Assembly: GCA_963971405.1 (NCBI GenBank)
Contig: OZ020487.1
Span: 15,907,344 to 15,971,343 of the forward strand
DNA: 64,000 bases
From: Psococerastis gibbosa
Taxonomy: Eukaryota > Arthropoda > Insecta > Psocodea > Psocidae
Direction: 5' to 3'
Part shown: positions 8,906-21,798 of the stretch, piece after piece
How the letters are laid out: the number at the start of each line of letters is the position of its first letter
Position numbering within the stretch: the first letter of the stretch is position 1
The notes under the pieces: model-generated
The model's database searches: none
What the model saw: the letters and a program-made list of their open reading frames with translations, nothing else
Told to the model about the DNA's origin: nothing
Program-made: the position numbers and the translations under genes

Positions 8906-11900
8906 TGGGAATAAGTCTAAACGTGGATAGCCTATATGGAAAGCTGCACCCGCGAGTCGTTGAGTGTAGACCCCACAGCCCGATCCCGATATTTTAGGTA
9001 ACCTTGATATTGGACAGTCTCACTAGGAAAATGAATAAAATAACATATGCAAATATGCAATTAAGTATTCATTTTGAGTGTATGTTGTAAATGCAGATAG
9101 TAGCAACAAAAGGAAACGTTGTCTTTTCTTAAAGCTTTTCAAAAATTAAATAAGCTTGGAAATTACTTGTATAAAACAAAGAGGAAAACTGTTCCGCTAT
9201 CTCACTTATCCTACGCAAATGGCATGCAAAAGCAAAGAAAAAGTACCTTTAGAATTCTTGGCAGGTTAAATAAATAAATAGGCACTGACTTTGTTTATGT
9301 TAAGCCACCCTATGGTGCTGGAATAAAGACCTTTTTATTATGAATTTGGGAAGCAAATGAAGAACGGGGAAGAAGTAAGGAATTTGAGGCAGATTACCTA
9401 ATTAAGAGGTTACATGCATAAATCATTGCTTTTCGCGGAAATAAACCCACAACGTGTTGTATAAAGGGAACCCTTTGAAAGTGTTGTTGGATGTTTACAA
9501 CTTTACAAACAAAATTTTCTTAAATGTAATTTTAGGCAAGCGTAGGGAAAATGCGTCAAGCTAAATGGGTTGTATTATGTAAAAACAGGAACAGGCGTCC
9601 TTATTTTGCATCCCATAGCACCTACAATTTGTATTTGTAACAATTTATCGTCTGCGCTTCGTATCAAACCCATTCTACCACCAAAATACCTATTTATGCC
9701 GGCAAACATTGTAGACTAGTTGTAAGAGATATAATACTCTAAGTTGTAGGGCAGGTGCCTGTTATTTTAGTACCTGTAGTCAAATTTAACAAGCCTTTGA
9801 AAAGCAGCTGCCTACACATTCATGATGATGAAATCGAGGGAATGGAAGAGGTTGTCATAAACTAAAGCGTTCATGATTCGCATAATGTATTATTTTTTGA
9901 AACGGTGTTTTTACAGACCAGTTGCTCCTATTCAAATTTTAAAGCAAATTATTTCTCCCCTTAACGATGTTCATTTATGATTTTGCACGACTTCATAAAG
10001 CCCTTGAGGGAAAAATAACCATTTGAAAAAGGTAGGCTTTGTGTATATAAACATGTAAAATGTCTTTTTGCGGCAGAAGTCTCCATTGAACGGGAGTTAC
10101 GAGCATTGTGCTACGCGTCTTTTTGAATTTGTATCCTAATTATGTTGTACTACTAGATTCTACAACTTTGCTTGGTAACCTTTTTCTGTACATCACAGTC
10201 ATCTCTTTGTATCTGTATGCCTGTAATGTAATAGTAACTAAGACATTGTATGTACACAAGTATGGGTAGGTTATACTTACACCGTAGGTCAGTGTAACTT
10301 ATGGGTAGTTACCTAGCTACTGCCAAGGCCGTAGCCAGGGGGCGTGAATAAAAATCCAAAAAATAACCACTGGCTGAATTACGGAAACAATTTTTTTGGA
10401 ATAGCTCCAATCGCATCAATCGATAAGATGGTAATCGATTCTCGATGCGTAAAATCCCACTACTTGGTTTTCCACCTAAATTGTCAATAAATTCCCCGGG
10501 GGAGCGCATGGATCTCCCCTTTTGCAGTAATTTCGATTAATATTCGCAAGTAAAATATTAACTTTACAGAGTTGTAGAAATTACTCATTGTGAATAAAAA
10601 CAAATTCATAAAGTTTTACGTCATACAATTATCAAACAACAACCGGGTTTTCTATCGTCAAATGTAAGAAAACAGTTAAAACAAAAAAAGTATGCAAGAT
10701 AAAGCCTAAACTCATTGTCAAGATATTAAGACAGAATTGAATGTTTGAGGACAATCAAATTGTAATACGCAACTTATACGGTTTCAAGCAAGAAATGAGA
10801 CAGTGAAACACCTTCTATTTTCGTAGGCAAAAGATTTAGCGAACACACTATTAATAGGGAAGAAGCATATAATTGTAATGGACAGAATATCATTCTAAAG
10901 GCAATTCCTATAGGACCTACATTAGATATCCATTCTATCAAACTGAAACTTTACGAAACCCATTTTAATATTCACAGCAAGTGACAAGTCAAGATACTTC
11001 ACCACCCTTGCATAAGCATAAAGTGTTTGAAAGTTGTGGAAAACTTTTAAAAAAATTCTCATCAATTCATCACAGAAAGTCTGGCTGTTGAAAGCAACAT
11101 GGCAAGGAAGTTGAGGAAACTTTGCAAGAAATCGAGATGTATTTGGAATTGTTGGGTTTTCAACCCCATCGCAACGCACTTTCGCCTCAAAATGATGGCA
11201 TCAAAATACTTGAAACTTTTCAGTCTCATTAACTCATAACGGCCCGTTTTCCGCATTTCTCTGGTTAAATGCTGACAGTTTATCATTCCAACAATTATAT
11301 TAATCATTCAGCCTTTATATATATGTTCAGGTTTCATAACTGAGAAAATTTCAAGAAGATGCCTCTGGTTTCACACTGAATCCGACAAAATGTATTTATT
11401 ATTCACGTTGCTATGCGAGTTATTGAAATTTTTATTAATACATTTTGCTGATGATTATAGACTGATTTTCATAACATAAACCATCTCTTTAACCGTCTCT
11501 TATTCTAAATGATAGTAAACATGGGAATCTTTGTTTTACAGTGTTTCAGTTCACCCTTAAATACATAAGCTTATCATATAAGAGAACCCTCAGCGCTAAA
11601 ATATAAAATAATTAACTATTATATTACAGCCAGATGTAAAAACCGCACACGGGCGTTGGTTGCGGTATCATGATGATGTAAGTACGATAGTTTGATACGT
11701 ATATGCATGTCGTACAGTTTTAAATTGAAAAACATACTGAAATACTGATATATACGAGTATGTACTTATTCGATTGGAAGATCGTAATTCCCGACCAATC
11801 CGGTAATAACGTTGAATAGAAGAACATGATGGAAATAAGGCTCTACCACGGAAAAATACATCGTAATTTGTTTGTGGCTCAACCTATATCTTGAATGTCA

Positions 11901-12458
11901 ATGTGAAGTATCGTATAGTCTCTGCCTTTCCAATTTTATCAACAACCAAAAAACCCCACGCACTTCCATAAAAGTTCCAATTTATGTGCCCATTTTCAGA
12001 ACCAAAATCTGTATTCTGGGTGTGAAACAGATGAGTTGTTCTGTAAAGCTAGATGTTTCACGATCTTGACAGGCAGTCAGACAATGTGACGATGCTAAGG
12101 CTTTCAGGAAGACTATATTGCGGCAAAGGAGAGAGGTGGGCGTGATTTATACCTCTCAGTAGTAATAGCGTATAGCTTTCGTATTGAGTGTGCAAAGCAA
12201 ATATTTACGCTACGGTTGGGTTGGTTTCGTTTTGTAGGAATATTCTTGGAGTGACGGTTGGCTCAGATAACAAGGTAAAAGAAACAAAGCCGAAATTGAC
12301 GCAATACTCAATGAAGAAGGCATAGTCTGTTTTATAACAGCAGAAGATGGATAATGATAAAATGTATATAAAGTTGGAAGGACGAATTAGAAACGAGTTG
12401 GGAGTCCGTAGGTGATGGAGCGACGTGTGAAACTGAGTTTACTGGAGGCTGTTGACGT
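8906..12458. other. Long intronic stretch with almost nothing recognised
   Basis: About 3.5 kb without exon-like conservation. At 10325 the bases CAAGGCCGTAGCCAGGGGGC look like a hAT-type terminal repeat, but no matching right end was found. Minus-strand open frames at 10922-11307 have no recognisable domain and overlap each other in different frames. Confidence 0.35.
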
Positions 12459-12657
12459 CAAAGCCGTGCCCAGGTTTTGATTTCGGGAGGGGGGGGGGAG
12501 TTCAAATTTTTTAAACGTAATTTATTAATTAAAGTCCATTCTACCCAGCGTTCAAGTTCAAATAAATTTATTCCAATTCTTCAACAATACAGGTTTCCAT
12601 AAAAAAATTATTTGGGAGGGGGGGACCCCTTGGACCACCCCCCTCGGCACGGCCATG
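12459..12657. mobile_element. hAT-like MITE with G-runs, copy 1
   Basis: Ends are CAAAGCCGTGCCCAGG and (cctcggcacggccatg), with 8-base flanks GTTGACGT / GTTGAGGT differing at one base. Eight-base duplications and such termini fit the hAT superfamily. Inside are a G-run, 'aaagtccattctaccc', 'caaataaatttatt' and 'ccttggaccaccccc', all shared with the copy at 18120-18377. Confidence 0.8.
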
Positions 12658-14329
12658 GTTGAGGTTGAACAATGTGAAAAAGTTGGCTTGGGTTGTAGGC
12701 AGGGGAGTAGTTAAGGCATGATTTTTTTTTGGTTGGGGGGGAGGTGTGTCTATTTTGCCAACTCAAAAATCTTAAAATAGATCTACAAAAATAATAACTG
12801 AGATGATTAGGTAAGCATTGCATTACAATTACATTATTACACAGGTGGGCAAATTCATGTTTTACCTAGGGCGGGTCCTGGACAGATTTTCGGAGGGGGC
12901 CATTCCGGGAAAACAAGGGTGCAGCCTACCAAGCCAAATTAATTCTTAGCGATTGTGCAATTGGTGTGTTTGTCAGTGAAATTAGGCACATTAATTTTCA
13001 GTGCATTGTTTGTAAAGCCCATACGCCTGATCCAGATTGGTACCGAAGGGGGGCCCGGGGGAAAAATTTGAAAGTTTAAGTGCAAAATAGTGGGGTTTTA
13101 CGCATTTTAACAGCAGTAAAGTATAGATTTTTTAAGCTTACAAAGAAATGCTTAAATACTTATTCATATTGCTGGAAACAGGGGGGGGGGGAGGGTCTCC
13201 CCCGGGGGAAAAATTTGAAAATTTAAGTACAAAATAGTTGGGTTTTATCCATTTTAACAGCAGTAAAATTTATAATTTAAGGATGGAAGGATGGACATAT
13301 AGACTATATGTAAGGTTTTCGTTTAGAACGTAATTCTATTTTCTATTTGTAAGCTAATTTTTCTCGGGCCCCATGCCCCCCTCCCCCTCTAGGTACCCGC
13401 CACTGCATTTTACACGCCGTTCTTTTAAATCAGCCCACATCCAACTGAACTATGTTGCCCATATTTAGTTATGAAGCAAGTTCCTTTTCGGATTTCATAA
13501 GCTTAAGATTTCCCAAGCGTGAATCTGTCATTGTCCTTCTCAGATAGCTTTTTAACTTTAACTTTTTAACTGGCTAAACGCTCTTTAATTTCTGATGGTG
13601 ACCATATACAATAGATCTATAACATCTATGCTGACTGTATAAGATTGTCCATGTGTTTGTCGTCTTCCAACAAAGCCCTTGTTTTTTTTTTACTGTTTAC
13701 GTAGCTGCATGAGTTGGATACTTGTGCCAATTAAAATTTGAATTTCTCGCGCCTTTTTCTAAGTTTGACACACCGAGTTGGCAAGTTGGTTACATAAGAA
13801 TAAAACAAGGTACAATCTTATTTTAAACCAACTTTCGTTTTTTTCTTTGTATGGAACTCTGCTTTTGCCAACTGAGCAAAGGAAAATTACCAACTTTCGC
13901 AATTTTACCGATTATTGGTGGGAGGGAGAGGCTCCTCCCCTCCCCCCTCCTATAGCTACTCCCCTGGTTGTAGGTGCTTTAAATAAGCATAATAATGGCA
14001 TCGCTGTTCCATATAACCAGAAATGTGTATAGACATAAGCTAAAGCAAATCCCACTATCCGTTTTGGTTTATATAAAAATTTCATACAAATAATAATGCA
14101 AACTAAACGAACGGTACGAGTGAACCCGTACATGCTTTCCTATTTATCAATTAGGCTAAATACATAATTTTCCTAGGGTAAAATTTAAGAAGCATCAAGT
14201 TTCCTTATCCCAAAGCACTGAATTGATAGATGGAACGATTATTATGGTTAAGAATGGGCAGACCAATATAATACGATACAACACAGGAATAGTGACAGGG
14301 TATGTTACGCATGAATTATCCACAATTTC
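12658..14329. other. Intronic DNA with diverged G-rich repeats
   Basis: Two stretches near 13060-13110 and 13200-13270 share 'gggggaaaaatttgaaa', 'tttaagt.caaaatag' and 'cattttaacagcagtaaa', so this is a local direct duplication. G/C-runs occur near 13045, 13183 and 13920. No coding region is supported. Confidence 0.4.
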
Positions 14330-14650
14330 AACAAAAAATAATTTTTTGTTCAAAACAAAATTTTTGTTTGGGAAAGCAACCTGTTTGGTTTTATTACTCT
14401 ACTCAGCACCTAAAACATACCTGAAGTAAGAGAGCATTGATGTAAGGTTTCTGCAGAAAAAATATTTTCTAGTCGTTTTTCATGAAAATTAAGTGTTTTT
14501 TTTTCTCTCTCAGATCCAAACTCTCAAGGGACAAGCAATGTATTGGATTTTGTTTGCATTAATAACGACAACCTATACTATAATGTGAATGTAAAAGAAA
14601 TAGTTGGAGCTGTTTCTAAGAAATAATGTTTGAAGTCATTTTAAAATAAA
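14330..14650 (+). repeat. Dispersed repeat family A, 5' half
   Basis: It matches about positions 1-290 of the window-start copy (ggaaagcaacctgt...cacctaaaacatacctgaag...). It abuts the tail of a minus-strand SINE. Confidence 0.75.
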
Positions 14651-14654
14651 TAAA

Positions 14655-14855
14655 TATTGAATTTTTTTGTTCTATTACTAAGCCAACCTAGCGGATTTAG
14701 GACTATAAAGCCCTCTCTTACACTCAACTAGGAAAGCCCGGGACCACCTGCTTTACATGCCCTCCGAAGCATGGCCAGAAAATGTAGCAAGTGTGGGACT
14801 CGAACCAACACTTTCGGGTGGAAGTCTGAGTCTCTACCACTCCTCTACATGCCCT
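14655..14855 (-). repeat. tRNA-Glu-derived SINE, full-length type
   Basis: Read on the minus strand: tRNA-like head with ggttcgagtcccaca, body containing ggccatgcttcgg, cccgggctttcctagttgag and tgtaagagagggct, and a tail ending gaacaaaaa...ttcaatatttattt. Same layout as 27111-27304 and 48625-48858. Confidence 0.8.
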
Positions 14856-16365
14856 TTATCATTGCTGATGGGCATACTGTTGACCACAACAGCCCAAACA
14901 CAGCGGAGGTTTAGAGAGAGTAACCTCTCTACTCTTTACTCGACTCTACCAGTCCTCAGGCCTTAACCTTCATTGGTTTGTCATGCCACGGCGTTTTAAT
15001 ACACTGTAGCTCATTGAGTTCCAAATTAATAAAAAGTAAAGAAAATTATCACTATCTCTCTGTGGCAAGAGAAAACAATTTAGAAAAAAAGTCATAAAAA
15101 GCTTCGCAACACGGGAATATGCAATGTGTCCCTTGGAAAAATGATCGTCGCTCAAGAGGCTTAGAGTCCTGATAGTTTTTATGATGCTGAAATTGCGCTT
15201 ACAAACTTTCAAGTTTATTTGCGAGAGAGGAGAGAGAAAGAGAGAGACATAAATGTGGGGTGAAAGTTTTGATATTATACCGAAGAGAAGAATTTGCAAA
15301 TAAACGGAGATGTTGCAAGGCTTTACGAGCGCGAGCAACCTGTGCAATATTTGCATTTCATAAGAGGGCAAGTAAATTTAACAAATAACTCACATATACG
15401 ATATACTGTTCTATAACTATTTCAATGAGGTTTGAGACGGATAATTAATTATTTATTTATTATTTATTTATTAATTAATTAATAACTTCTAGGCAGAGCA
15501 TAAAATAATATATAATCTGCGCCCAGTGATTAAGTGATATAAGTGATAGTCACCATATTTTATGCTAAATTAATCAAATTGAAAGGAAGTTTTGAAGTTA
15601 TTGCGCGCAATATGGAGGCAGAGTTTACTGGTGATTTTAAGGTTTACATGCCAAATTGCAAATTTTTTTGCAAACTCTTTTTGAAAGCTTCTCCTGTTTG
15701 TAACCACGTATCTGGCCTCTTTATTCATCTAATGGAAAACAATTGTGTGGTTAGGCCTATGTATTATGAAAAATCGGATTGTCACCCAGTGAAAAATCCT
15801 TAAAAATTAAAATAAGCTCGGTTCAAGGGCAAAAAGCGTCAAGACGGTTATCCATGTTTTCCGTTCGTTTTATCGCTTCAATCCGCTTTTATTTATTTGT
15901 TAAGTATATGAATTGGCTATGATCTGTATTCTGCGCAAGATTTAGCTTTAACGAATATTTTAATTTTTGAGATGGTGTCTATTTTTTATTTTTATGTCTC
16001 CTATCCGTAATGGTTTCGGATTAATTTCTCGATTACTACTCCTTCATTTATTTTTATTGACCTTTCTTATTTACCTACTGAAAGATAATCTTTTGTATCA
16101 TACGTTGGAGGAGATAAAGGATTCTGAAAAAATAATCACATCTGGGACTAAATCTTGTCTCTTCTCGTCTCATCTCATCTTGTCTCGCTTCACCCCATCT
16201 TGCCTTGCCCTGATAAGACAAAACAAAACAAAACAAGACAAGACAAGATGAGATGATAGGATACGAGACGAGACTTGTTATTGTCTTGTCTTGTGTTTGA
16301 AAGTAAGTCTGTTAGTAAAGTCCCATTTCAATGAACTAGTAAATAAAATAAGTAGTGACACTTAC
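14856..16365. other. Intronic DNA with simple repeats
   Basis: Contains an AT-rich (TTAA/TTTA)n tract at about 15448-15486 and a pentanucleotide palindrome at 16150-16300. A 133-codon minus-strand frame at 14970-15371 has no recognisable family. Confidence 0.35.
16150..16300. repeat. Diverged pentanucleotide repeat with inverted halves
   Basis: (TCTTG/TCTCG/TCTCA)n runs from 16155, the complementary (ACAAG/ACAAA)n and 'gatgagatga' follow from 16216, and (TCTTG)n returns at 16285. The halves can pair. Confidence 0.75.
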
Positions 16366-16512
16366 TGGGACAAGGAACCTCCTGACGTCGGCTAAAGCAT
16401 ATGCAATTCTAGCGTGAGCTTCTGCAGGCGGAGCGAATGCAGTAATTTCGACATGCAGGTCGTCGTGCAGGTGGGAGAACTTGGGGTCTCCAGACAGTCT
16501 TAACTCTTCTTC
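16366..16512 (-). CDS. KHDRBS-like exon: end of KH domain
   Basis: The exon has 147 bases, 49 codons, phase 0 at both ends. The acceptor is GAGCAG|GAA and the donor CCA|GTAAGT. It encodes [20 protein letters not shown], then a segment with [20 protein letters not shown] and ending ADVRRFLVP. This matches the family's EEELRKSGDPKYAHL...LHV.IEVFAPPAEAYARM...L.E.KKFLVP region. It supplies the last KH strand and C-terminal helix. Residues lining the RNA-binding groove look conserved. Confidence 0.95.
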
Positions 16513-17670
16513 CTGCTCAAATTCAATCATGGGTAAAGTGCATAGCATAACGCGAATATTAATTTAGGGATGAACTTATGGACTGTTGTTATGTCAAAAT
16601 GTGGAGGAATATTTCATATATGATTTGCGATAAATTTGAAAATAAAAATGGATAGTGAGAATGATAGTCTCTTAAATACGGGTTAAAATTTGATTTTTTT
16701 TCTAAGCGCCACACTGGTCATGACAAAGTTCAAAAGAGATGATTTCCCTTTTATAAATCTTTTTTCGGGAAAGAAACCATACTAAACCATACTTAACCAT
16801 ACTAAAGGCTTTGATTTAATAGTACAGGCTATTGTACAATGAACCTCTTTAGCAAAGAAATCCATAGAGAAATCACGTCAAATCCCGGTTTTGATTGGTT
16901 CGGCTGGCCGCATGATCTGAATGAATGGTCGCAAGCAATTTCCTGTACGAAAGAGGTCCATTGTAATTTCTTATTGTTTGCGCGCCTACAAGAATTTTTT
17001 TTTTTTTTTAAAAGCTCGTTGTAATTAATATTGACAATAATATTATATTGTAGGAAGCAGTGAGGTGGGCATCTTGAGCGCAGTCACTAAACGATTCCAC
17101 GGTTGTTTCCTCGCGTATGCGGGTGGAACTCGCCATAAGCCTAATATAGTCAAAAGCAAGCTATTTAGATTTCGAGACAAATACGCACAAACTTACGGCG
17201 CCTGTTGAATAGTTCAAATGTTTTCTACTTGTAGCTTTTCCTTTTTTTATGTTAGAATCCTACAGCGAGGAAACACTTCCTTTGCTGATAAACCCATCGA
17301 GAGTTTACAAGATGTCTCTCTAATTTTCACCGCTATCGGTAATACTTTGTAATAGTTTGGCGTCATCTATTCTATTATCGTTAGAAGTAATGCAATAAAT
17401 ATTGCAAACAGAGATCGAAACAGTCAGCCCACATTTATAATACTGATCAGTTGACCACATGGGAAAGTATCAGGCTACATTCTTCTCATTTCTGACAAAC
17501 ATGAAATTGTTACTATATATTTTATAAAGATAATATGACATGAAAAAGTATCACTTCAATAATAATTTTTTTCCCCCAGCCGGTACCCCCAGCACTGGGA
17601 GCATTTAATAGAAAGAATACAATACAATATTAAAAATAATAATAATAATAATAATAAATAATGAGCATAC
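16513..17670. other. Short intron between KH exons
   Basis: About 1.16 kb with no transposon end seen. It holds a T-run near 16994-17007 and the (AAT)n run next to the 17671 donor. This is by far the most compact intron of the gene. Confidence 0.6.
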
Positions 17671-17787
17671 CTTATGTTTATCCCTCATCGAGCCTCGGCC
17701 GAGGATTGCCATTTTGGTCATCGTGTCCTCCTGTAACCGCTTTAACGAGTTTCCCTTGGGGCCCAGCAGCTTCCCCACGAAATTAAA
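17671..17787 (-). CDS. KHDRBS-like exon: KH-domain core with GPKG loop
   Basis: This 117-base exon carries 39 codons in phase 0 at both ends. Borders are TTGTTCCAG|TTT and AAG|GTATGC. It encodes [19 protein letters not shown], then [24 protein letters not shown] is the GxxG loop that contacts the RNA backbone in KH domains. GRGSMRDK is a STAR-family signature. Both helices around the GxxG loop are intact and no residue looks damaged. A short (AAT)n run lies in the intron just past the donor, at about 17637-17660. Confidence 0.95.
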
Positions 17788-18119
17788 CTGGAACAAAGCA
17801 AAACTCCGTCGGTTTACTTCCATCAAAATCTAACCATCAAATCGCGAATGAATTAGCAGAACTAATGTTTATTTAGTATTCAAGAGGCAAATAACCCTTA
17901 ACCACATTGATAGCTCAATGAACGATTCTTGATTCCGTTCTGCAAAGGGGAGCGGAAAACCGTGACCTGCTCTTTCAAAGTATTAATTTAGGGATTGAAT
18001 GGACTGTCAGAAAGTTGGTTATTATTGTTTATTATTTTCCTCATTTCTAATTAAAAATCCACAACACCTGCATTTAGCATTAGCGTGTACCCAACGTGAC
18101 TTAGTAGGATGACTCTCAC

Positions 18120-18377
18120 CAAGGCCGTGCTAAGGTTTTTGTTTGGGGGGGGGGGGGGGTCCAAAAATTTTTGTACGTATTTTATTAATGAAAGTCCATA
18201 CTATCCAGTGTCCAAATTCAAATAAATTTATTAAATTCTTCAAACAATACAGGTTTACAAAAAATGATAAATTGTATCACTAAAATACGTAATTCAATTT
18301 AAATTTGTGTAAAGCCCTTTTATTTCGGGGGGGGGGGGGTCCAGACCCCTTGGACCACCCCCCTGGGCACGGCCATG
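18120..18377. mobile_element. hAT-like MITE with G-runs, copy 2
   Basis: Ends CAAGGCCGTGCTAAGG and (gggcacggccatg); flanks ACTCTCAC / ACTCTAAC differ at one base. It carries two long G-runs (about 18146-18159 and 18328-18339) and shares its interior with 12459-12657. Confidence 0.8.
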
Positions 18378-18540
18378 ACTCTAACCAACTCTAGGTTGCT
18401 AATCGTCAATTGTCATTAATTGAATTGCAAAGGATAGATACGGTCTGCGCCATAACTGAGCCAAATGGTATTATAGGGGCGGCGACACACTATCAAAATT
18501 TAAAGAAATATTTATTCTTCTTTGATTTGACACACCTTAT

Positions 18541-18789
18541 GCGGCAATTCCACCGGCGATTTTACTTCATTTGTGATTTCGTTTTAAGGAGACTATTATG
18601 TAGATACTTAACTTATCTATTATAAATTAAGTTATAATATAGTAGCAGACATCATTAATAAGTCTCTACCATATTTTAACTTAATTAATAATAGATAAGT
18701 TAAGTATCTACATAATAGTCTCCTTAAAACAAAACAAACAAAAAATCTCAAATCACAAATGAAGTAAAATCACCGGTGGAATTGCCGCC
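18541..18789. mobile_element. Palindromic MITE with central GTAGCAGACAT hairpin
   Basis: Ends GCGGCAATTCCACCGG and (ccggtggaattgccgc). The arms pair over nearly the whole 249 bases (gtgatttcgttttaaggaga / tctccttaaaacaaaacaaa). The centre is TAGTAGCAGACATCATTAAT followed by aagtctctacca, matching the centre of 57452-57637. Confidence 0.85.
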
Positions 18790-19869
18790 CAAATTATGGT
18801 TCAATATGATCGATATTTATGAGAAATTTGACTTTGCAGAAAAAACGACTAGCGCGGGGTTCGGAGGGCCTCTTAAAGTTTTTTCAATTTTCTTAATTCT
18901 CAGACATGTTCACCTAACTTAACCTAACTCGTATAGCTGCAGTAGCAATGAGACAAAATCCAGAGTAGCACGTACCGTACGGAACCGTAGGTTAGGTAAT
19001 AAAAATGCATTCTAAGAGTAGACACATAAAAACAGTGAACTCGTATCGTGCAACAAATTCAACATGCTATGCTGGTTGCATCATTTAACATAATAAAGGT
19101 AGGTAGGTAAACGTTTATTTTTGCACTTTAACCTTAACGTGAAACGACACTAAAGACATGGCAGAGCTAGACAATAAAAAGTACCTTTTCATGACACATT
19201 TGAAGCACTCAGAAATAGAAAGAAAATTCTCGAAGTTGTAGTTTGTTGTCCAGGTGCATTAGATTATACACATAACAAGTTAACTTTTAGCTGTCATCCC
19301 CAGGATTTTTCAAGATTTTGGAGAAACCCCGTGGGTCTGAAGAGAGTTAAGACTAGCCTCCAAGGAGCGGCCTTTCACCTTCTTCCCGATTCCACCCACC
19401 CCCTTTTTTGCCAGCGAGCTTTAACCTCACCTCAAAAACTTTTTATTTGGCAAACTTTCCTTTAATTTCACAGTAAGGTATTTTTTATTTTACTCAGTTA
19501 TACATTTTATGACCAGAGGCTGCTGTCGATTTGTTGGTGTGGAACAGCGTCTAACTTTTATATACAATGTTATTGTATTAATAGCACAGTGTCCGCTAAA
19601 TCCTCTACTTCCTGTATATGCTTACATATTATATACATTTGTTTTCAAATGTTTACTTTTTAAGAAGATAAAACATGCTAGGCCTATATAAAATGATGCG
19701 TGTTTTCTTTTGTTTTTAAACTTAAAATAAATGTTTGCAAGCATTACGCTCGCAATTATCTCACGCTTCGCCACCGAAGGGTTGCAGTTAATCGGCATTT
19801 TTATAAAGATATAATAAATTATTCACTCAATTCTGAAACTTATTATTAGGCTATAATAGTAGAATATAA
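18790..19869. other. Intronic DNA, no feature recognised
   Basis: No exon or transposon end supported. A short (GGTA)n run lies near 19098. Confidence 0.3.
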
Positions 19870-19988
19870 TAAATAAATAAATAATGACTTTTTGTTCAAT
19901 TACTAAGCCAACCTCTCTTACACTCAACTAGGAAAGCCCGGGACCGCCTGCTTTACAAGACCTCCGAAGCATGGCCAGAATATGGAAC
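19870..19988 (-). repeat. tRNA-Glu-derived SINE, 5'-truncated
   Basis: On the minus strand it runs from 'ggccatgcttcggagg' through the shared body to the (TTTA)n tail. The tRNA-like head is missing. Confidence 0.75.
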
Positions 19989-20414
19989 TAGAAATTTAAT
20001 ACTGCATTAAAATGGCCCAAAGTTTATCAAATTTCATGCAACAAAGGGAAGCTCTCCCCCTGTCCCCCCCCCCACCCATTGAGAACGTTGCGAAAAAGAA
20101 ATGTTTCCACTTTACGTAAATGTCTCTTATGACACCACTATTTCGTAATAAAATATTGTACTTGCCTGCATATATAGCCCATTCCCACGGGGGTTTATAG
20201 TCGAATCCATTATTGTTTTCTTTTCTGACGTGAAAAGTCACGTGAAATAAATGTATGTAAAGTCATAAGTTGATGCTACAGGTTGGTCGGAATAGCTAGC
20301 GACACTTGTTTCCATGCTCCATTATTCATAGAGGGATCAGCCTCCATTTCTCAAATGATTCTTTTCCCCTTGACTCGCCAGTTTTTCATTTGTTTTGTTT
20401 TAGTGTTTCATCAA

Positions 20415-20695
20415 TCCAACTTTCTGTACAATGCCATATACTGTGAATTCACTATTTGTCTATTTCCCCCTAAAATTCAGGTTCGCATGCAACGGTAAGA
20501 ACATCATTACGTTTTGTTTCAAGATGGCGGCCAAACAAAAATTCATATCTCAATTTATATTGGTCGTAGAGGCATTAGATAACGTGGGACTGAAAGCCCG
20601 TAGTTTTATCAATCCACCCTGCTGTACAATGTTATACACAGGGAATTCACTTTTTCTCAATTTCCCCTTAAAATTCAGGTTTGCATACATAGCTT
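20415..20695 (+). repeat. Direct repeat pair
   Basis: 20415-20495 and 20610-20690 share 'tgtacaatg', 'gaattcacttt' and 'ccctaaaattcaggtt.gcat'. Between them is the inverted partner of the repeat near 740-870. Two chance open frames overlap this region. Confidence 0.6.
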
Positions 20696-20699
20696 AGTA

Positions 20700-21388
20700 T
20701 AGCTAGAACAACGTTACGGCGTTAAGAGGATGGGGAACGACGAAAATTGACACTTCAAAATCTGACGTTTTTTTAGAATTTTCATTTTTTAATAAATTTA
20801 CCAAGCAATTTATTACAGATTATTTTATGGGTATGTATAGTGTACAAAATGAATGGTGTGTAAATGGTTCATTAGATTTAATTTTTGAATATTTTACTTT
20901 TTTTTTCAGTTTAATATTGTTATTTTATATAAAATTGTATTATTTATTATGGGTTAGTGTTGTAACACATAAAAACAATTTTATTTCTTACTTTCATATT
21001 TTGTCAATTCAAGTAGCCTATGATGCATCATATCATGCATCTTATTATAGAGTATTTTTAATTTTATGCAAGAAATTCTTCCATCATGAAAGTTACTGGG
21101 GACTGAAATTTCCTCCATCAGTAATAAAGGTTTTATTCAATATATTGCAGTATTACATGGCTTTTTTGGCCACTGGCAAACTGATATACGCCCTCGATGT
21201 CAACCTACACCGGCGACATGCGATAATGGACAAGCTGTGACAAGCTTACCATTAGCGCAATGAAGCACGCGAAAGCATGGCTTAACCAAGTACAGATACG
21301 AGTCTAACAATTTGCTTGGTAAATGAAATAAAAATATTAAGTATCGGAATTTGGGGTGCCAATTTTGAACTCTCCATATCCCCTTTTA
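20700..21388. other. AT-rich intronic DNA with a family-C fragment
   Basis: A 137-codon frame at 20827-21240 is compositionally driven (rich in F, Y, L, I) and its 3' part lies in a repeat. Bases 21155-21290 match family C. Confidence 0.4.
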
Positions 21389-21798
21389 GGCGGGTATTCC
21401 ACATACGTACATCGTCAATGAAAATTATGAAATTGAAGGACATTTCAATTTTACTCTATGCCATTGTTAAAATTGATCAATGATCAATTGATCATAGAGT
21501 AAAATCACAAACAAACTAAAATTAAAAAATTGCGTCATGGGATATGACAAGTACAACTATTCTAATTGATTTCTTTAAAATGAACGCATTTCTGTATAAA
21601 AATTATAATAAGGTTTAAATAATAAGGCGACGAAGAAACAAATGCAAACAAATTTCAAAAATTTGGCGCATACGTTTCAATAGAAAATTGTCAATTTTTG
21701 AAAAAAAAACATGTGGAATGGCCGCCATCAATGAAAAATTGAATTGTCCTTCAATTTCATAATTTTCATTGACGATGTACGTATGTGGAATACCCGCC
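21389..21798. mobile_element. Palindromic-end MITE related to the inner MITE
   Basis: Ends GGCGGGTATTCCACATACGT and (acgtatgtggaatacccgcc) form an inverted repeat of about 57 bases flanked by TA. The core carries 'gttaaaattgatcaatgatca' (split here: gttaaaattg, then atcaatgatca), 'aaaatcacaaacaaac' and 'gcgtcatgggatatg', all shared with 5133-5373, though most of the arm sequence differs. Confidence 0.85.

Noticed and set aside
10922..11307. Two overlapping minus-strand ORFs as a possible small gene
   Set aside because: Different frames over the same DNA, no recognisable domain, no supporting splice or repeat evidence.
20827..21240. 137-codon membrane-like ORF
   Set aside because: It is very rich in F, Y, L and I because of AT-rich DNA, and its 3' end lies in dispersed repeat family C. 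No conserved motif.
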